Part shown: positions 29,304 through 39,107 of the stretch, in pieces | Layout: every line of letters starts with the position of its first letter | Position numbering within the stretch: position 1 is the stretch's first letter | Origin: Deltaproteobacteria bacterium | GTDB lineage: Bacteria > Desulfobacterota > GWC2-55-46 | Reading direction: 5' to 3' | Length of the DNA stretch: 64,000 nucleotides | Assembly: GCA_016182655.1 (NCBI GenBank) | Contig: JACPGB010000017.1 | Location: 1-64,000, forward strand | Translations under genes and position numbers: made by a program | The notes under the pieces: model-generated | Seen by the model: only the letters and a program-made list of their open reading frames with translations | Told to the model about the DNA's origin: nothing | The model's database searches: none

Positions 29304-30239
29304 ATGGACAGGATAAAGGTATTCACCGGTAACTCCAACAAGGGACTCGCGCTTGAGATCTGCGAGCACCTTGGCATACAGCTCGGCAAGTCCGAGGTGA
29401 AGAGCTTCAGCGACGGAGAGGTCTACGTCGACATACAGGAGAGCGTGCGCGCCGTAGAGGTCTATGTCGTGCAGTCGACCTGCATGCCTACCAACAACAA
29501 CCTCATGGAGCTCCTCATAATGCTCGACGCCTTCAAGAGGGCGTCGGCGTCATCCGTCACGGCCGTCATCCCGTATTACGGTTACGCGAGGCAGGACAGG
29601 AAAGTAGCCCCGAGGACGCCGATCTCCGCAAAGCTCGTCGCGGACCTCATAACGGTCGCCGGAGCGACCCGTGTCGTATGCGTGGACCTCCACGCCGGGC
29701 AGATACAGGGGTTCTTTAATATTCCCGTCGACCACCTCTACGCGACCCCGGTACTCCTCAATTATATAAAGGAGAACTTCCAGGACGACTTAGTCGTCGT
29801 CTCGCCGGACGCCGGAGGCGTTGAGAGGGCGAGGGCTTTTGCAAAGAGGCTCTCGGCGAACCTCGCGATAATCGACAAGAGGCGTCCGCGCCCGAACGTC
29901 TCCGAGGTGATGAACATCATAGGAGATATCGAGGGCAAGACGGCCATAATACTCGACGACATGATAGACACCGCCGGGACGATCACCCAGGCCGCCGAGG
30001 CGCTGAAGATCAACGGCGCGAGGCAGGTCTACGCGTGCTGTACCCACGCGGTACTCTCCGGCCCAGCCATAGAGAGGCTCGAGAAGTCCCCGATAAAGGA
30101 GCTCGTGGTAACGAACACGATACCCAAGAGGGAAGAGGCGACCTCTGAGAAGGTCAAGAGGCTTTCGGTCGGCCCGCTCCTCGGAGAGGCTATAAAGAGG
30201 ATACACTTCGGAGAGTCGGTAAGCTCGCTCTTCGTTTAG
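29304..30239 (+). CDS. prs: Ribose-phosphate pyrophosphokinase
   Basis: [50 protein letters not shown]. Confidence 0.95.
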   Translation: MDRIKVFTGNSNKGLALEICEHLGIQLGKSEVKSFSDGEVYVDIQESVRAVEVYVVQSTCMPTNNNLMELLIMLDAFKRASASSVTAVIPYYGYARQDRKVAPRTPISAKLVADLITVAGATRVVCVDLHAGQIQGFFNIPVDHLYATPVLLNYIKENFQDDLVVVSPDAGGVERARAFAKRLSANLAIIDKRRPRPNVSEVMNIIGDIEGKTAIILDDMIDTAGTITQAAEALKINGARQVYACCTHAVLSGPAIERLEKSPIKELVVTNTIPKREEATSEKVKRLSVGPLLGEAIKRIHFGESVSSLFV

Positions 30240-30277
30240 GTTTACAGGTCGACGCAAGAATTAAAATATCAGATATC

Positions 30278-30299
30278 AGAGCGTCTGAAGAGACGCTCT
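30278..30299 (+). terminator. Hairpin between prs and rplY (terminator-like or attenuator, no T-tract)
   Basis: agagcgtct-gaag-agacgctct, 9-bp perfect stem. Confidence 0.4.
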
Positions 30300-30323
30300 G
30301 AGACATTACGGAGGAATAATAGC

Positions 30324-30980
30324 ATGGAACAGATTAACCTTTCGGCCCAGCCGAGGAACGAGATCGGAAAGGGCCACGCCGGGAGGATCCGCGCGGCGGG
30401 CTCGGTGCCTGCAATCCTTTACGGCGCGTCCATAAAGGGCGCCATAGCCCTGAAGCTCAACGGCAAGGAGCTCGACAAGGTGCTCCATACCGCCGCCGGA
30501 GGCAACGTCCTTGTGAACCTCTCCATAGAAGGGGACAAGAAAGCCCGGATGGCAATGTTCAAGGAGCTTACGCGCCACCCTCTCAAGGGTTCGATAGAGC
30601 ACGTCGACCTCATGGAAATACTCATGGACCACATGATAGTGGTCGAGGTCCCGTTGCATGTGATAGGCAAGGCCGCCGGGCTCGCATACGGCGGAATAGT
30701 CACACAGGAGCTCAGGAGACTCAAGATCGAGTGTCTGCCGACGCGGATACCGGATTCCATTGACGTGGACGTTACCCCGTTGAACGTCGGCTTCTCGATC
30801 CACGTGAAGGACCTGGTCCTCGCGGAGGGCTTGAAGGCCGTAGGCGACCTGGACTCGACTATCGTTTCAGTCGTAGCGCCGACCGCCGAGGTCGCGCCGA
30901 AGACCGCGGAAGAGGTCCAGGCCGAGCTCGCCAAGTCCTTCGAGGAGAAGGAAGAGGCAGGGAAGAAAGAGGAGGAATAA
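30324..30980 (+). CDS. rplY: 50S ribosomal protein L25/general stress protein Ctc
   Basis: RNEIGKGHAGRIRAAGSVPAILYG; acidic C-terminus EEKEEAGKKEEE. Confidence 0.92.
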   Translation: MEQINLSAQPRNEIGKGHAGRIRAAGSVPAILYGASIKGAIALKLNGKELDKVLHTAAGGNVLVNLSIEGDKKARMAMFKELTRHPLKGSIEHVDLMEILMDHMIVVEVPLHVIGKAAGLAYGGIVTQELRRLKIECLPTRIPDSIDVDVTPLNVGFSIHVKDLVLAEGLKAVGDLDSTIVSVVAPTAEVAPKTAEEVQAELAKSFEEKEEAGKKEEE

Positions 30981-31027
30981 GCCTCCTTTGCCCGTATGCC
31001 TTACGGGCGGGCCTGATATAGCTATTC

Positions 31028-31068
31028 CAAAGAGGGGGGATTCCATGAGGATTCCCCCTCTTTTTTTG
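31028..31068 (+). terminator. Rho-independent terminator after rplY
   Basis: aaagagggggattccatgaggattccccctctttttttg. Confidence 0.85.
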
Positions 31069-31120
31069 TCAGGCGGGTTTAGGGCCGGGGGCTGTTAATC
31101 TTATTTCAGGAGATGGCGCA

Positions 31121-31678
31121 TTGTTCGTAATAGCTGGTCTTGGAAATCCGGGAGCGGAGTACGAGGATACCCGGCACAACGTCGGTTTCATGCTCGTCGA
31201 CAGGGCGGCGCTGGAGTACGGCATAAAGCTCAAGAGGTCGGGGAAGGCGCTTTCAGGGAGAGGCTCGATAAAGGGCGTTGAGGTCGCGCTTTTAAAGCCT
31301 CTGACCTATATGAACCTCTCCGGCGAGGCAGTAAGGGCGTTCGTCGAATCCAACGCCGTTTCCGCCGAATCGATCATGGCCGCATACGACGACTGCGACC
31401 TGCCGCTCGGCAGGATCAGGCTCAGGAAGAACGGCGGTAGCGGCGGCCACAGGGGCGTGGAGTCGATGGTCCGCTGTCTCGGGACCAATGATTTCAAGAG
31501 GATGCGCCTCGGCGTCGGCAGGCGCGAGGGCGTCGATACGGCGGAGTATGTACTGAGCCCGTTTGAGCCTGAGGAGAAGGCGGCGGTCGAGGAGATGTTG
31601 TCCAAGGCCCTCGCCGCGCTGGAGGCCGTCGTCGCCGAAGGGATGGATTTAGCCATGAACAGGTTCAACTCGGTCTGA
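31121..31678 (+). CDS. pth: Peptidyl-tRNA hydrolase
   Basis: VIAGLGNPGAEYEDTRHNVGFMLVD, LKPLTYMNLSGEAV, GGSGGHRGVESM; TTG start. Confidence 0.94.
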   Translation: MFVIAGLGNPGAEYEDTRHNVGFMLVDRAALEYGIKLKRSGKALSGRGSIKGVEVALLKPLTYMNLSGEAVRAFVESNAVSAESIMAAYDDCDLPLGRIRLRKNGGSGGHRGVESMVRCLGTNDFKRMRLGVGRREGVDTAEYVLSPFEPEEKAAVEEMLSKALAALEAVVAEGMDLAMNRFNSV

Positions 31679-31791
31679 GCCCGGCCTTTTTTCCCTCCCC
31701 ATCCTTTGTTCTCTCTCATGGTCTGATACCCGGTGGCGTGCCTTTTCAATCACCTCTCCCTTGAAAGCGGAGGCTGGGCGAGGTGAAGCGT

Positions 31792-32052
31792 GCCGGGCGG
31801 GCAAATTCGTAACTAACGGCAAAGGATTCTATTTACCGCGCCGGCTCCGTTCGAGCTTTGGTCGCGCGCCGAGCCCTTGCCGGGCGGGCAAATTCGTAAC
31901 TAACGGCAAAGGATTCTATTTACCGCGCCGGCTCCGTTCGAGCTTTGGCCGCGCGCCGAGCCCTTGCCGGGCGGGCAAATTCGTAACTAACGGCAAAGGA
32001 TTCTATTTACCGCGCCGGCTCCGTTCGAGCTTTGGCCGCGCGCCGAGCGCCG
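31792..32052. repeat. Three tandem copies of an 87-bp repeat
   Basis: gccgggcgggcaaattcgtaactaacggcaaaggattctatttaccgcgccggctccgttcgagctttggccgcgcgccgagcccttg at 31792, 31879, 31966. Confidence 0.95.
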
Positions 32053-32245
32053 AGCGCCCTCAATCCCCTCCCATCGAGGGAGGGGAAGTATTGGAAGATG
32101 CCCCGAAGCTTGCGGCGGGGTAGTTCAGTTCATTCCATTAGATACCTGATATACATTCATTTGCCACTTCTGCTGTTTGCGGGTATAATGGCGTCAGTCC
32201 GGCTCCTCGGACTGATCTCGGTCTTCCCACCTTAAAGGAGTGCTT

Positions 32246-34264
32246 ATGGACTTCCTTACCTCTGTCTCGCCGCTCGTGGGACTTGGCGGGCTCGTAATGA
32301 CTCTCTTCATCTATCTCCATGTAAGAAGATTGCCTGAAGGAAACGAACGGATGAGGGAGATAGCCTCTCTTATCCACCGCGGCGCGATGGTCTACCTGAA
32401 GAGGCAGTACTCTATCCTTGCGGTCTTTATAGCGGCCGTTGCCATAGCCGTCTGGGCCTTTATAGGGCCGTACACGGCGCTGGCCTACATAGCAGGGGGG
32501 CTCTCTTCCATGTTCGCCGGGTTCATAGGCATGAAGGGCGCGACAAAGGCGAACGTGAGGACCGCCGAGGCGGCGAGGGCGCATAAGCCGTCGATGGCGG
32601 AGGCCCTTTCCACGGCGTTTTTCGGCGGCTCTATAATGGGGCTCGCGGTCGCAAGCCTCGGGCTCATCGGCGTGGGCGTGCTGTTCCTGATATTCGGGGA
32701 CCCGGCGACGGCCTCGGTAATAAACGGATACGCGATGGGGGCGTCCTCCATCGCACTCTTCGCAAGAGTCGGGGGCGGCATATACACGAAGACGGCGGAC
32801 GTCGGAGCTGACCTCGTCGGGAAGCTCGAGGCCGGGATACCCGAGGACGACCCGAGGAACCCGGGCGTTATAGCCGATAACGTCGGCGACAACGTCGGGG
32901 ACGTTGCCGGGCTCGGGGCGGACATATTCGAATCATACGTGGGGTCGATAGTCGCCTCGATAGCCCTCGGGGCCACGGCCATATCAGGCGGCGCGATAGG
33001 GGCGCTCGGGAGCGCTTACGCGCTCATGTCTTATCCGATACTCCTTGTGGCAGCAGGGCTTGTCTCGTCGATGACCGGGATATTCATCCTCCGCATGATC
33101 CAGGGGATCGGCCCGGCCGAGGCGCTAAGGTACACGACACTTGCGACGACGGCTGTTTTCCTCGCCCTCGGGTACTTCGTCACGACGGCTACAGGATTGA
33201 GCATCAAGGTCTATCTTGCGGTCGTGGCCGGGTGTCTTGGCGGCAGTCTTATCGGCCTGATTACCGAGTACTTCACCTCCGCCGGGCCGGTCAGGCGTAT
33301 CGTAGAATCCTCCCAGACCGGGCCTGCCACCAACATAATCACGGGATTGGCCGTGGGGCTCGAATCCACGGCCTTGCCGCTGATCTCCATTTGTGTGGCG
33401 ATATGGATAGCAAACTACGCGGCAGGGATATACGGGATAGCGGTTGCCGCCGTCGGGATGCTCGCGACGACCGGGATCATAATGAGCGTCGACGCCTACG
33501 GCCCGATAGCCGATAACGCCGGGGGGATAAGCGAGATGAGCGGCCTCGGTGCAGACGTAAGGGCCATAACGGACTCGCTCGACTCGCTCGGCAACACGAC
33601 CGCGGCCATAGGCAAGGGGTTTGCCATAGGCTCGGCGGCGTTGACGGCGCTCGCTCTCTTTTCCGCTTACGGCGAGACCATAAGCGTTGCTACAGGCAGG
33701 CCCTTTAACGTGTCGCTCACAAGCCCCGGAGTCGTCATAGGCATGCTCTTGGGCGGGGTGATACCGTTCTTCATAGGGGCGCTTACCATGACGAGCGTCG
33801 GAAAGGCCGCCTTCAAGATGGTCCAGGAGATAAGGCGGCAGTTCAGGGAGATACCGGGGCTCCTCGAAGGCAGGGAGGGCGCGAAGCCCGACGTCGATAA
33901 ATGCATAGACATATGCACCAGGGCGGCGCTTCGGGAGATGATAATCCCTGGCATGCTCGCGGTCTTCGCGCCGGTAGTCGTGGGGTTCGTCCTCGGCCCG
34001 GAGTCGCTCGGCGGGATGCTCGCCGGCGCAACCGTTACGGGCGTGCTCCTCGCCGTATTCATGGCCAACGCCGGGGGCGCGTGGGACAACGCCAAAAAAT
34101 ACATAGAGAAGAGCTCCGGGGGCAAGGGGTCCGACGCGCATAAGGCCGCGGTCGTCGGAGACACCGTCGGCGACCCGTTCAAGGACACATCGGGGCCCGC
34201 GATGAACATACTCATAAAGCTCATGTCTATAGTCGCGCTCATAATCGCTCCTCTCATAATTTAG
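32246..34264 (+). CDS. hppA: Membrane-bound proton/sodium-translocating pyrophosphatase
   Basis: [80 protein letters not shown]. Confidence 0.95.
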   Translation: MDFLTSVSPLVGLGGLVMTLFIYLHVRRLPEGNERMREIASLIHRGAMVYLKRQYSILAVFIAAVAIAVWAFIGPYTALAYIAGGLSSMFAGFIGMKGATKANVRTAEAARAHKPSMAEALSTAFFGGSIMGLAVASLGLIGVGVLFLIFGDPATASVINGYAMGASSIALFARVGGGIYTKTADVGADLVGKLEAGIPEDDPRNPGVIADNVGDNVGDVAGLGADIFESYVGSIVASIALGATAISGGAIGALGSAYALMSYPILLVAAGLVSSMTGIFILRMIQGIGPAEALRYTTLATTAVFLALGYFVTTATGLSIKVYLAVVAGCLGGSLIGLITEYFTSAGPVRRIVESSQTGPATNIITGLAVGLESTALPLISICVAIWIANYAAGIYGIAVAAVGMLATTGIIMSVDAYGPIADNAGGISEMSGLGADVRAITDSLDSLGNTTAAIGKGFAIGSAALTALALFSAYGETISVATGRPFNVSLTSPGVVIGMLLGGVIPFFIGALTMTSVGKAAFKMVQEIRRQFREIPGLLEGREGAKPDVDKCIDICTRAALREMIIPGMLAVFAPVVVGFVLGPESLGGMLAGATVTGVLLAVFMANAGGAWDNAKKYIEKSSGGKGSDAHKAAVVGDTVGDPFKDTSGPAMNILIKLMSIVALIIAPLII

Positions 34265-34294
34265 ATTTATTCTTCCGCATAAATATTGTATTAT

Positions 34295-34332
34295 GGAAGA
34301 CAAGGCAGGTGAAAACCTGCCTTGTCTTTTTT
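34295..34332 (+). terminator. Rho-independent terminator after hppA
   Basis: agacaaggcaggtgaaaacctgccttgtctttttt. Confidence 0.9.
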
Positions 34333-34487
34333 GTATTTCTTGCCGTTCCCAGGGGCCGTTCAGCCTTCCTTTGGGTTGAGGGAACAATTTTTCACCCTCC
34401 CCTCCATCCCCTCCCGTCAAGGGAGGGGAAGTTTTTTTGGTGGATCACGCGGGGCTACGGAGGTTGTATTCAGCGAACCTTATTTGT

Positions 34488-34790
34488 AAAGGCGGACAAA
34501 TCTTATTGTCCGTCTTTTTGGGGAGCAAAACCCTCGCCTTCAGGCGAAGACTTTCAGTACGCCCGAAGGGGCGGGAGTCGGAATATCCTCCGTCTAAAGC
34601 CGGAGGTTTTATCGAAAAGGTCTGAACTACCACCATCTGAAGATGGTGGTTTCTTACGGGCAGCCGAAGTCGAATTCATTCGACGAGGCGAGTATGCCCG
34701 TCAAGCCATCGACTTTAGCCGATGGTAAGGAGCTGACTTCATAACACGAGCATCGGCTCGTTTCTGAAGGATCCACGGCGGTAAGCCGTT
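34488..34790. other. Dense array of short hairpins (possible structured RNA or decayed IS200/IS605-type ends)
   Basis: ggcggacaa..ttgtccgtc+T5, tcgcct..aggcga, cctccg..cggagg, accaccatct-ga-agatggtggt, gtcgaa..ttcgac nested in acgggca..tgcccgt, ccatcg..cgatgg, cgagc..gctcg, acggc..gccgt. Confidence 0.6.
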
Positions 34791-34822
34791 GGTATATATT
34801 TCACGAAAGGAATTGCCTAGAG

Positions 34823-35914
34823 ATGGGATTCAACTGCGGCATCATAGGGCTCCCGAACGTCGGGAAGTCCACCATATTCAACGCCATGACGGCGGCCGGG
34901 GCAGAGGCCTCGAACTATCCGTTCTGCACCATAGACCCGAACATCGGGATGGTGCCGCTTCGCGACGACAGGATGCAGAAACTTGCCGCTCTGGTAAAGC
35001 CGGAGCGGGTCTTGCCGACGGCCGTCGAGTTCGTGGACATCGCGGGTATCGTCAAGGGGGCGTCCAAGGGCGAGGGGCTCGGTAACCAGTTCCTCGGGAA
35101 CATCAGGAGCGTAGACACCATTGCGCACGTCGTAAGGTGCTTCGAGGACCCGGGGATCGTCCACGTAGACGGAAGGATCGACCCCAGGGGCGACATAGAG
35201 GTGATAGAGACGGAGCTCATTCTCGCGGACATGGACTCGGTCGATAAAAGGCTCGATAAGGCCGCGCGTCTGGCCAAGATCGGGGACAAGGCCATGGCAG
35301 AGGCGCTTCCCGTATACAACGAGCTCAAGGCGGCGTTCGAGGCAGGGCGGCCGGCGAGGTCGGTCCTGACAAAAGAGACCGCGCTTATCGTGAAAGACTT
35401 GAACCTCCTTACGGCGAAGCCGATCATCTATGTCGCGAACGTGGGCGAGGACGACCTTGCCGGTACGTCGGAGGCGGCAAAGGCCGTAAGGGATGTCGCG
35501 GAAAAGGAGGGCGCGGGCTTTGTCGTGATATGCGGCAAGATCGAGTCCGAGATCGCCGAACTCTCCGAAGAGGAACGCGCCGAGTTCCTGAAAGGGCTCG
35601 GACTTAAGGAGTCCGGCCTCGACAGGCTGGCCGCCGCGGCGTACGGGTTGCTCGGCCTCATAACCTACTTTACGGCAGGCAAGAAAGAGGTGAGGGCCTG
35701 GACTGTCGAGCGCGACTCGAAGGCCCCGAAGGCCGCCGGGGTCATCCACAGCGACTTCGAGCGCGGTTTCATAAGGGCCGAGGTCATGGCGTACGAGGAC
35801 TTCGTAAAATACGGGTCTGAAGCCGCGTGCAAGGAAAAAGGGGTGTTGAGGGTAGAGGGCAAGGACTACATAGTCAAGGACGGCGATATAATGCACTTCA
35901 GGTTCAACGTGTGA
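34823..35914 (+). CDS. ychF: Ribosome-binding ATPase YchF
   Basis: MGFNCGIIGLPNVGKSTIFNAMTAAGAEASNYPFCTIDPNIGMV. Confidence 0.96.
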   Translation: MGFNCGIIGLPNVGKSTIFNAMTAAGAEASNYPFCTIDPNIGMVPLRDDRMQKLAALVKPERVLPTAVEFVDIAGIVKGASKGEGLGNQFLGNIRSVDTIAHVVRCFEDPGIVHVDGRIDPRGDIEVIETELILADMDSVDKRLDKAARLAKIGDKAMAEALPVYNELKAAFEAGRPARSVLTKETALIVKDLNLLTAKPIIYVANVGEDDLAGTSEAAKAVRDVAEKEGAGFVVICGKIESEIAELSEEERAEFLKGLGLKESGLDRLAAAAYGLLGLITYFTAGKKEVRAWTVERDSKAPKAAGVIHSDFERGFIRAEVMAYEDFVKYGSEAACKEKGVLRVEGKDYIVKDGDIMHFRFNV

Positions 35915-35961
35915 GGCCCAGCGACCGAGGCTTGTAGATATGACCTGTATAGTCCTTTTCA

Positions 35962-35995
35962 GAAGCCCCCTGCTTGTTCAGGGGGTTTTTTTTTG
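35962..35995 (+). terminator. Rho-independent terminator after ychF
   Basis: agccccctgcttgttcagggggttttttttt. Confidence 0.85.
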
Positions 35996-36046
35996 GCGGA
36001 GGCACCCATTCGTATGAATATTTTCGTGCCGATAATTCCATTTTTC

Positions 36047-36074
36047 TTGACTTTATAAAATAATAATGTATAAT
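36047..36074 (+). promoter_or_regulatory. Putative sigma70-type promoter upstream of the phage cluster
   Basis: TTGACT - 16 nt - TATAAT inside an AT-rich island (approx. 36030-36120). Confidence 0.6.
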
Positions 36075-36249
36075 AATATGTAAATTTTATATAATTATAA
36101 AGAATTTTGCTAATTTTCAAGCGCCTCATTCTCGGAACCGCCCTCCCAAGTTTCCCTGCTCTGATAAATTCCATAACCGGTCTCAAGAGGGACCGCATGC
36201 GCCCAATGGGGCGCACGGGTTTTCTATTTTTTTAAAGGGGGCTCAAAGC

Positions 36250-36513
36250 GTGGACAAGATAAGGATAGACCCGGACAAGTTCTATGGCGCTCTCAAGGGG
36301 AGCGGCGCCGAGGTAAGGCACCTTTTATGGCCGCTTGCCGACTTAAACCCCAGGGAGAGGTCCGTCTTTACGGAATACCATTACTGGAACACCCACATGA
36401 AAGTGATCGCTACGAGCCACAGAATCTCACTCGGGAGGGCATATGAGATACTCTACAGGGCAGAGGAGAAGGTCGCGTCTTCAAGGACACAGGAGGAGGA
36501 GAAGGACCTTTGA
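36250..36513 (+). CDS. Sigma-region-4/ArpU-like HTH protein, possible phage transcription regulator
   Basis: LNPRERSVFTEYHYWNTHMKVIATSHRISLGRAYEILYRAEEKV. Confidence 0.55.
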   Translation: MDKIRIDPDKFYGALKGSGAEVRHLLWPLADLNPRERSVFTEYHYWNTHMKVIATSHRISLGRAYEILYRAEEKVASSRTQEEEKDL

Positions 36514-36514
36514 G

Positions 36515-36763
36515 GTGAAGGCTGAAAAAGCGGGCGACGGCAAGATGGGCTGGCTCGAGTACAAGACCATGAGGCAGTACCAGTCGATGGGCGACATGCT
36601 CGGGGAGATGAAGGTGTACGGGTTCGGCGGAGGGGTCGAGAGCATGATAGAGAGAAGCGCTTTCTTGGCGGCTGAGAACGGCTATGGCTGGCTTACCGAG
36701 GACCCGCAGGACAATGAGATGCGGCACTTGCCGGATAGGGGACGGAGAGGCTTCAAGGATTAA
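36515..36763 (+). CDS. Hypothetical phage protein
   Basis: GTG at 36515 with strong RBS (aggaggaggagaagg), MKAEKAGDGKMGWLEYKTMRQYQSMGDML... Confidence 0.5.
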   Translation: MKAEKAGDGKMGWLEYKTMRQYQSMGDMLGEMKVYGFGGGVESMIERSAFLAAENGYGWLTEDPQDNEMRHLPDRGRRGFKD

Positions 36764-36971
36764 AGAAACTTCGCCAGGGCACATAAGGGAGAGTGTCCGC
36801 TAGTCGCGTATGCAGAAGCGGGAAGTTTAAAAACTGATTTTTTCGGTTGAAAGGCCGGGCGAAATGCCCGGCCTTTTTTATTTTATCTAAAGGGTTTGAT
36901 ACCTCGCGGCTTGCCGCGTGATTTTAAATCGCCGCTCCCTTGAGAGGGAGGCGGGGTGGGGGTGAAGCCCT

Positions 36972-37093
36972 GCCGGGCGGGCAAAGTTCATATCCAACGA
37001 TAGCAGAGTGTTCAGATTATTGTCGTCTCCGGATACTTTGGCCCTGGCCGAAGTCACCCTCCCCTCGATCCCCTCCCGCCCAGGGAGGGGAAG
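36972..37093. repeat. Composite intergenic repeat, second copy of the one at 311-437
   Basis: gccgggcgggcaaagttcatatccaacgatagc...gtcgtctccggatact...ccctcccctcgatcccctcccgcccagggaggggaag matches 311-437 along its length. Confidence 0.85.
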
Positions 37094-37258
37094 CATAAGG
37101 TGATACCCCGTAGGCTTGCTACGGGGTAGTTCATTTTCAGGTTCATGGGGCTTCAAGAATAAAAAAGCGGGTTTCTTCTTTCAAAATCGTGAGGATTGCG
37201 CCGCAGGGGTAGAAAAAAGACCACACTAAGTAAAATCACACCTGGAGGGGGAGCGGCG

Positions 37259-37432
37259 ATGGAGATGAGCCTTGGTACGAAGTCGGCGGATTTCGGAAAG
37301 TGGACGGGCGGCGGAAGGGGAAGACGGGTGCTTCTGAGAGAACCGGAGCGCTGTGCCGAGTGCAACAGGGTGTATATAAGCCTCTACCCCTTGAGGAGGT
37401 GCGAGGAGCACGAAGGGCTGGACGAGGTCTAA
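37259..37432 (+). CDS. Small phage protein with CxxC..C motif
   Basis: MEMSLGTKSADFGKWTGGGRGRRVLLREPERCAECNRVYISLYPLRRCEEHEGLDEV. Confidence 0.5.
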   Translation: MEMSLGTKSADFGKWTGGGRGRRVLLREPERCAECNRVYISLYPLRRCEEHEGLDEV

Positions 37433-37461
37433 GAGGGCGACAAAGACCGGGGGTCAAGGGA

Positions 37462-37899
37462 GTGGCTATAGACTGGAAGGCGGTCAGAAGGGGATTCGAA
37501 GCGGGCGAGACGGCGATAAGGCTGGCAAAGGCGCACGGATGTCATGAGAGCACGATAAGAAGGCGCGCCAGGAAAGAGGGATGGGTAGCAGAAGACCCGA
37601 AGGGGCGGGATGGCGAGGCAATACACGATGAGATACTCGTCGACCACAGGGACCTCTGGAAAGGCGTTAAGAAGAGGCTTGTAAGGGGCCTTAGCAACAA
37701 CGACGCGAAGGTAGGGCTCGAGGAGCTTAAGGTCGCCAAAATAGCCGGAGAGGTGCTCTCCAGCGTTATCAGGGGAGAGCGCATGGCCTGGGGGCTTGAG
37801 GAAGGGCCGGGGACGACGGATGACGCAAAGGATATTGCCGCGGAGATGGCACGAGTTACGGTTCAACAGGGAGCAGGCGAGGCTCCTATCGGAGAATAA
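37462..37899 (+). CDS. Phage terminase small subunit-like (HTH)
   Basis: IDWKAVRRGFEAGETAIRLAKAHGCHESTIRRRARKEGW; immediately upstream of TerL. Confidence 0.65.
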   Translation: MAIDWKAVRRGFEAGETAIRLAKAHGCHESTIRRRARKEGWVAEDPKGRDGEAIHDEILVDHRDLWKGVKKRLVRGLSNNDAKVGLEELKVAKIAGEVLSSVIRGERMAWGLEEGPGTTDDAKDIAAEMARVTVQQGAGEAPIGE

Positions 37900-39085
37900 G
37901 AGGTTTGCGGTAGTGCCGGCCGGGAGAAGGAGCGGGAAGACGGAGATAGCCAAGCGTAAGCTCGTCATGTCGCTCCCGATAAAAAAACCATGGAGCGACC
38001 CGAGGTACTTCGCGGCCGCGCCCACGAGGGACCAGGCAAAGAGGATATTCTGGAGGGACTTGAAGGCCCTCGCTCCTCCGGACTGGATAAAAAAAGTATA
38101 CGAGACCGACCTCTGCATCACGACCGTCTTCGGGAGCGAGCTCCGGGTAGTGGGGCTCGATAAGCCGCAGAGGATAGAAGGCACGCCCTGGGACGGCGGG
38201 GTCCTTGACGAGTACGCGAACATGAGGACAGAGGCGTGGGCGGAAAACATCAGGCCCGCGCTCTCGGACAGAGGCGGCTGGTGCTGGTTCATAGGCGTGC
38301 CCGAAGGGCTCGATCATTATAAGGAACTCTATGACTATGCGAGGAGCGGCGCGGACGAGGATTGGGGGGCGTACTCCTGGCGATCATCCGAGATACTCCC
38401 GCCCGAAGAGGTAGAGGCGGCAAGGAGAGTGCTGGACCCGAGGACTTTCCGTCAGGAGTACGAGGCGAGTTTCGAGGGGGCCACAGGCAGGGTCTATTAC
38501 GCATACAGGGCGGATGTCCACGAGGATGAGTCGATACAGATAGTCGAGCGCCTGCCCATATCCATATGCTGTGACTTCAACGTCGACCCGTGCATATGGG
38601 AGATAGCGCAGACGGACGGGAAAAGGGTCTGGGCAGCCGACGAGATAGTCTTCCGTGACACGAATACCGCCGAGATGGGGAGAGAGGCGTTTGCGAGGTA
38701 CGGGGACCACAAGGGCGGGGTCGTGATATACGGGGACGCGGCAGGCTCGGCCCGCTCGACAGCCGGAAAGAGCGATTACGCGATCCTCTTCGAGATGGGG
38801 TTCAGGACACAGAGGCTGAAGCGAGCGAACCCGGCTGTAAAGGACAGAGTGAACGCCGTGAACGCGCTCTTAGGGAGCGCCGGGGGTGAAACGAGATTAC
38901 GGCACCATCCGAGGTGCGCCGCGCTTCGAAAGGACTTCGAGACGATAGAATGGGCCGGTTCAAACGGGATGGATAAGACGAAAAAAGAGCTTACCCACGC
39001 GTCCGACGCCCTGGGGTACTTCATCGAGTACGAATTCCCCTTGAGGGTACTAAGGCCCGACCCGGCGTCAAGATTCTACAAATAA
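37796..39085 (+). CDS. Phage terminase large subunit
   Basis: VVPAGRRSGKTEIAKRKL (Walker A-like), GVLDEYANM (Walker B), nuclease IYGDAAGSARSTAGKSDY. Confidence 0.9.
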   Translation: MRKGRGRRMTQRILPRRWHELRFNREQARLLSENKRFAVVPAGRRSGKTEIAKRKLVMSLPIKKPWSDPRYFAAAPTRDQAKRIFWRDLKALAPPDWIKKVYETDLCITTVFGSELRVVGLDKPQRIEGTPWDGGVLDEYANMRTEAWAENIRPALSDRGGWCWFIGVPEGLDHYKELYDYARSGADEDWGAYSWRSSEILPPEEVEAARRVLDPRTFRQEYEASFEGATGRVYYAYRADVHEDESIQIVERLPISICCDFNVDPCIWEIAQTDGKRVWAADEIVFRDTNTAEMGREAFARYGDHKGGVVIYGDAAGSARSTAGKSDYAILFEMGFRTQRLKRANPAVKDRVNAVNALLGSAGGETRLRHHPRCAALRKDFETIEWAGSNGMDKTKKELTHASDALGYFIEYEFPLRVLRPDPASRFYK

Positions 39086-39107
39086 CCGGGAGAGGCACGG
39101 AGAAGAG

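Noticed and set aside
31792-32052. CRISPR array
   Set aside because: Units are directly tandem with no variable spacers and no cas genes are present.
31761-32123. 120-aa repeat-protein ORF
   Set aside because: Open frame arises because the 87-bp tandem DNA repeat is a multiple of three; no RBS or conserved motif, and related DNA appears in other intergenic regions.
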